Below, piece after piece: positions 13,484 through 15,100 of a stretch of 15,100 nt of DNA (its first letter is position 1; the number at the start of each line of letters is the position of its first letter). The notes below the pieces were generated by a model. The model was given only the letters and a program-made list of their open reading frames with translations. It was not told the origin of the DNA and searched no databases. The stretch is from positions 1-15,100 of the forward strand of contig CAJWRP010000004.1 of assembly GCA_913046025.1 (NCBI GenBank), written 5' to 3'. The translations under genes were made by a program, and so were the position numbers. Source of the DNA: an uncultured Chloroflexota bacterium. Its GTDB lineage: Bacteria > Chloroflexota > Dehalococcoidia > SAR202 > UBA11138.

Positions 13484-14620
13484 TTGGCTTACGATCTGTT
13501 AATCAAAGGCGGCACGCTTATCGACCCTGCTCAGGGCATCAATGGGCCAATGGACGTTGCTATCACGGGGGCGAAGGTTGCCGCAGTTGCCAAGGACATC
13601 TCGGACTTTGCTGCCATCGAGGTAGTGGACGCCACAGGTCTAATTGTCACGCCGGGGCTAATCGACCTGCATGTGCACGTCTTCTGGGGCGCTTCTCACT
13701 ATGGCATTGAGCCTGACGGAAACAACGTGGCCAAGGGAGTCACCACGGCTCTGGATGCTGGCTCGGCAGGGGCCCGGACATTCCCAGCATTCCGTCGCTA
13801 CGTACTGGAGCAGGCTGACACGCGGCTGTTTGCGCTGCTGAACATATCTGCCATGGGCATGATCTCTCCTGAAATCGGTGAGCTGGAGGATATTCGCTGG
13901 GCCAATATTCAGGAGGCGGTGAAGGCGGGCCGGGAGAATCGAGACTACATCCTGGGAATCAAGGCAAGGTTAGGGCGGGTGCAGTCGGCTGACAACGATA
14001 TCGAGGCCCTGAAGCGGGCACTGCAGGCGGCCACCATTCTGGATGGATTCGTCATGGTGCACGTGGGCGGCACGAAGACGCCTCTGCTGCAGATTGTGGA
14101 CATGCTCAGGGCGGGCGACGTGGTCACTCACGCCTACCATGGCAACTCCCACGGCATTCTGGACAATACGGGCCAGGTGAAGGACGGCTTTGCCGCAGCC
14201 CGGGACAGGGGAGTCATCTTCGATGTTGGTCACGGCAGGGGTAGCTTTTCTTTTGATGTGGCGGACAAGGCCCTATCGCAGGGCTTCTACCCTGGGAATA
14301 TCAGCAGCGATCTTCACGTGTACAATATTGAGGGCCCGGTGCACGATCAGCTGACGACCTTATCAAAGTTCCTGCATCTGGGGCTTCCGCTGGAAGACGT
14401 AATTCGCCTGAGCACAGAGACCACCGCCAAGGCCATGGGAATGGATGGTAATCTGGGAACGCTGAAGGTTGGCGCGGAGGCTGATGTCACTCTGGTGAGA
14501 CTAGCAGAGGGCAAGTTCGCTTACGAGGACTCGCTGGGCATGAAGGCGGAGGGCACGCAGAGGCTTGAGCACGCTTTGACCATTCGAGGTGGGCGTGTCT
14601 ACAAACCCTGGCTACACTAG
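13484..14620 (+). CDS. Amidohydrolase/deacetylase-family metallohydrolase (dihydroorotase-like)
   Basis: The 378-residue product resembles the EF_0837/AHA_3915 group of dihydroorotase-like deacetylases, some of which act on N-acetyl amino-acid-type substrates. Visible are LLIKGGTLIDPA (5-16), TPGLIDLHVHVFWG (56-69, His 63 and 65), YILGIKARLG (155-164) with Lys 160 as the likely carboxylated bridging lysine, and MVHVGG (His 193). VTHAYHG (214-220) and ISSDLHVYN (273-281, Asp 276) complete the binuclear site. GTLKVGAEADVTLV follows near the end. The start is TTG at 13484; a purine-rich AAGAG just upstream is close, and the N-terminal alignment supports it. It has its own promoter and diverges from another amidohydrolase. 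Confidence 0.92.
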   Translation: MAYDLLIKGGTLIDPAQGINGPMDVAITGAKVAAVAKDISDFAAIEVVDATGLIVTPGLIDLHVHVFWGASHYGIEPDGNNVAKGVTTALDAGSAGARTFPAFRRYVLEQADTRLFALLNISAMGMISPEIGELEDIRWANIQEAVKAGRENRDYILGIKARLGRVQSADNDIEALKRALQAATILDGFVMVHVGGTKTPLLQIVDMLRAGDVVTHAYHGNSHGILDNTGQVKDGFAAARDRGVIFDVGHGRGSFSFDVADKALSQGFYPGNISSDLHVYNIEGPVHDQLTTLSKFLHLGLPLEDVIRLSTETTAKAMGMDGNLGTLKVGAEADVTLVRLAEGKFAYEDSLGMKAEGTQRLEHALTIRGGRVYKPWLH

Positions 14621-14863
14621 TGTTTGTCTATGGACAGTTGTTGCAGGCCTAAGTGGAGCAGGATGGCCGTTAGCAGCGAACCGATCATTCCACTGTAGAG
14701 GCCGGAGTCCAATCACCAATCGGCGGGTTCGTCCAGAAGCATGATCACGGTGAAGACCAGCGCTCCCACCAGTACCACGCAGACCACGCGCACGTACTGC
14801 ATCGCCGCCACGATTCGCGGATCGGCATCGCTCTCCTCGGCCATCGCGACCATGGCGGCAGCG
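14617..14863 (-). pseudogene. C-terminal fragment of an AbrB-family membrane protein, with in-frame TGA
   Basis: On the minus strand the frame reads AMVAMAEESDADPRIVAAMQ, then YVRVVCVVLVGALVFTVIML and DEPADW. This matches the repeated core of AbrB-type (DUF/PF05145) integral membrane proteins (usual pattern: MVAMAEE.GADPR.VAFMQYLRV). A TGA at 14715-14713 follows. The same frame then continues through a second hydrophobic segment (LYSGMIGSLLTAILLHLGLQ) to TAG at 14617. All sequence upstream of about 14863 is antisense to the luciferase-like fragment, so the gene has lost its 5' part. Whether the TGA is the native end or a mutation is uncertain. Confidence 0.6.
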
Positions 14864-15100
14864 GCGCTTAATACCTCGCGAATCAAGCTCGGCACCGGGG
14901 TGTCGATTCCCGGTACCCGCATCGCGCCGACAACTGCGCATTCAATTGCCTCGATCAATGTGCTCGCGCCTGGGCGGGTGTTCCTCGGGATCGGGACAGG
15001 CCACACGGCAATGCGCGTGATGGGGCAAGATCCAATGCCAATTAAGGAATTTCGCGAATACCTCCGCGTCGTGCGCGCTATGCTGCACGGCGAAGAAGTC
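14846..15100 (+). CDS. Luciferase-like (LLM class) flavin/F420-dependent oxidoreductase, 5'-truncated, runs off the window
   Basis: The frame is open to the last base. It reads TMAAAALNTSRIKLGTGVSI, then PGTRIAPTTAHSIASINVLA, PGRVFLGIGTGHTAMRVMG and REYLRVVRAMLHGEEV. This is the characteristic central part of luciferase-like monooxygenases that use reduced FMN or F420. The usual first 45-60 residues should hold the N-terminal strand and a GFDxxWxxD-type segment. They are absent; upstream residues in this frame (from ATG 14741) are Thr/Ser-rich and are antisense to the AbrB-like fragment. The gene is thus cut at its 5' end near 14846-14860, and the 3' end lies outside. Such oxidoreductases are expanded in SAR202-type Chloroflexota, which fits the rest of the window. 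Confidence 0.75.

Noticed and set aside
14713..15006. The minus-strand ORF as an intact 97-residue gene
   Set aside because: Only its C-terminal half resembles AbrB; the N-terminal half is antisense to the luciferase-like fragment, so it is a junction product.
1..15100. CRISPR arrays, insertion sequences, phage modules, toxin-antitoxin or defence systems
   Set aside because: No regularly spaced repeats, transposase or nuclease motifs, or terminal inverted repeats with target duplications were seen.

Overview
The window looks like a piece of a free-living bacterial chromosome or metagenomic contig. The best guess is an uncultured Chloroflexota/Dehalococcoidia of the SAR202 type. This is inference from gene content only: SDR dehydrogenases, an NHL/amidating-lyase-like propeller, two amidohydrolases, a 3-hydroxyisobutyrate-dehydrogenase homologue, a luciferase-like flavin/F420 oxidoreductase fragment, and a proC-yggT-DUF167 group. 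There is no rRNA, tRNA, CRISPR array, transposase or phage module.

Positions 1-3170 are AT-rich and gene-poor. They hold three small Cys-rich (zinc-ribbon-like) ORFs at 410-676, 1031-1432 and 1766-2002. They also hold apparent debris: a receiver-domain-like remnant at 1459-1744 and two open frames without starts. One excellent terminator lies at 705-737, and a candidate small RNA with its own terminator lies on the minus strand near 2640-2765. Several inverted repeats lie upstream of pdxA.

Positions 3175-5328 (+) carry a pdxA-family dehydrogenase, proC and a YggT-family membrane protein, with a pair of mutually exclusive hairpins between pdxA and proC. A convergent DUF167 gene overlaps the yggT end. 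Positions 5725-8674 (-) form a row birA > GNAT acetyltransferase (broken by one in-frame TGA) > SDR > SDR. The last SDR lacks the catalytic Tyr and Lys and is probably a pseudoenzyme.

Positions 8742-10926 (-) hold an NHL-repeat propeller gene flanked on both sides by fragments of DNA-alkylation-repair (AlkD-like HEAT-repeat) genes. The downstream fragment carries a TGA where the family has Trp and a C-terminal deletion. Positions 10931-13305 (-) encode a 3-hydroxyisobutyrate-dehydrogenase-like enzyme and a TRZ/ATZ-type amidohydrolase. A second amidohydrolase (EF_0837/dihydroorotase-like deacetylase type) diverges from them at 13484-14620 (+) behind a good sigma-70-like promoter. This looks like a small catabolic divergon.

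The right end (14617-15100) is a head-to-head junction of two 5'-truncated coding pieces. One is the end of an AbrB-family membrane protein on the minus strand; the other is a luciferase-like monooxygenase core on the plus strand that runs off the window. They meet near 14850-14865, which suggests a rearrangement scar or an assembly chimera. Overall the window is a mix of intact housekeeping/catabolic genes and actively decaying genes. I found no clearly new multi-gene system.
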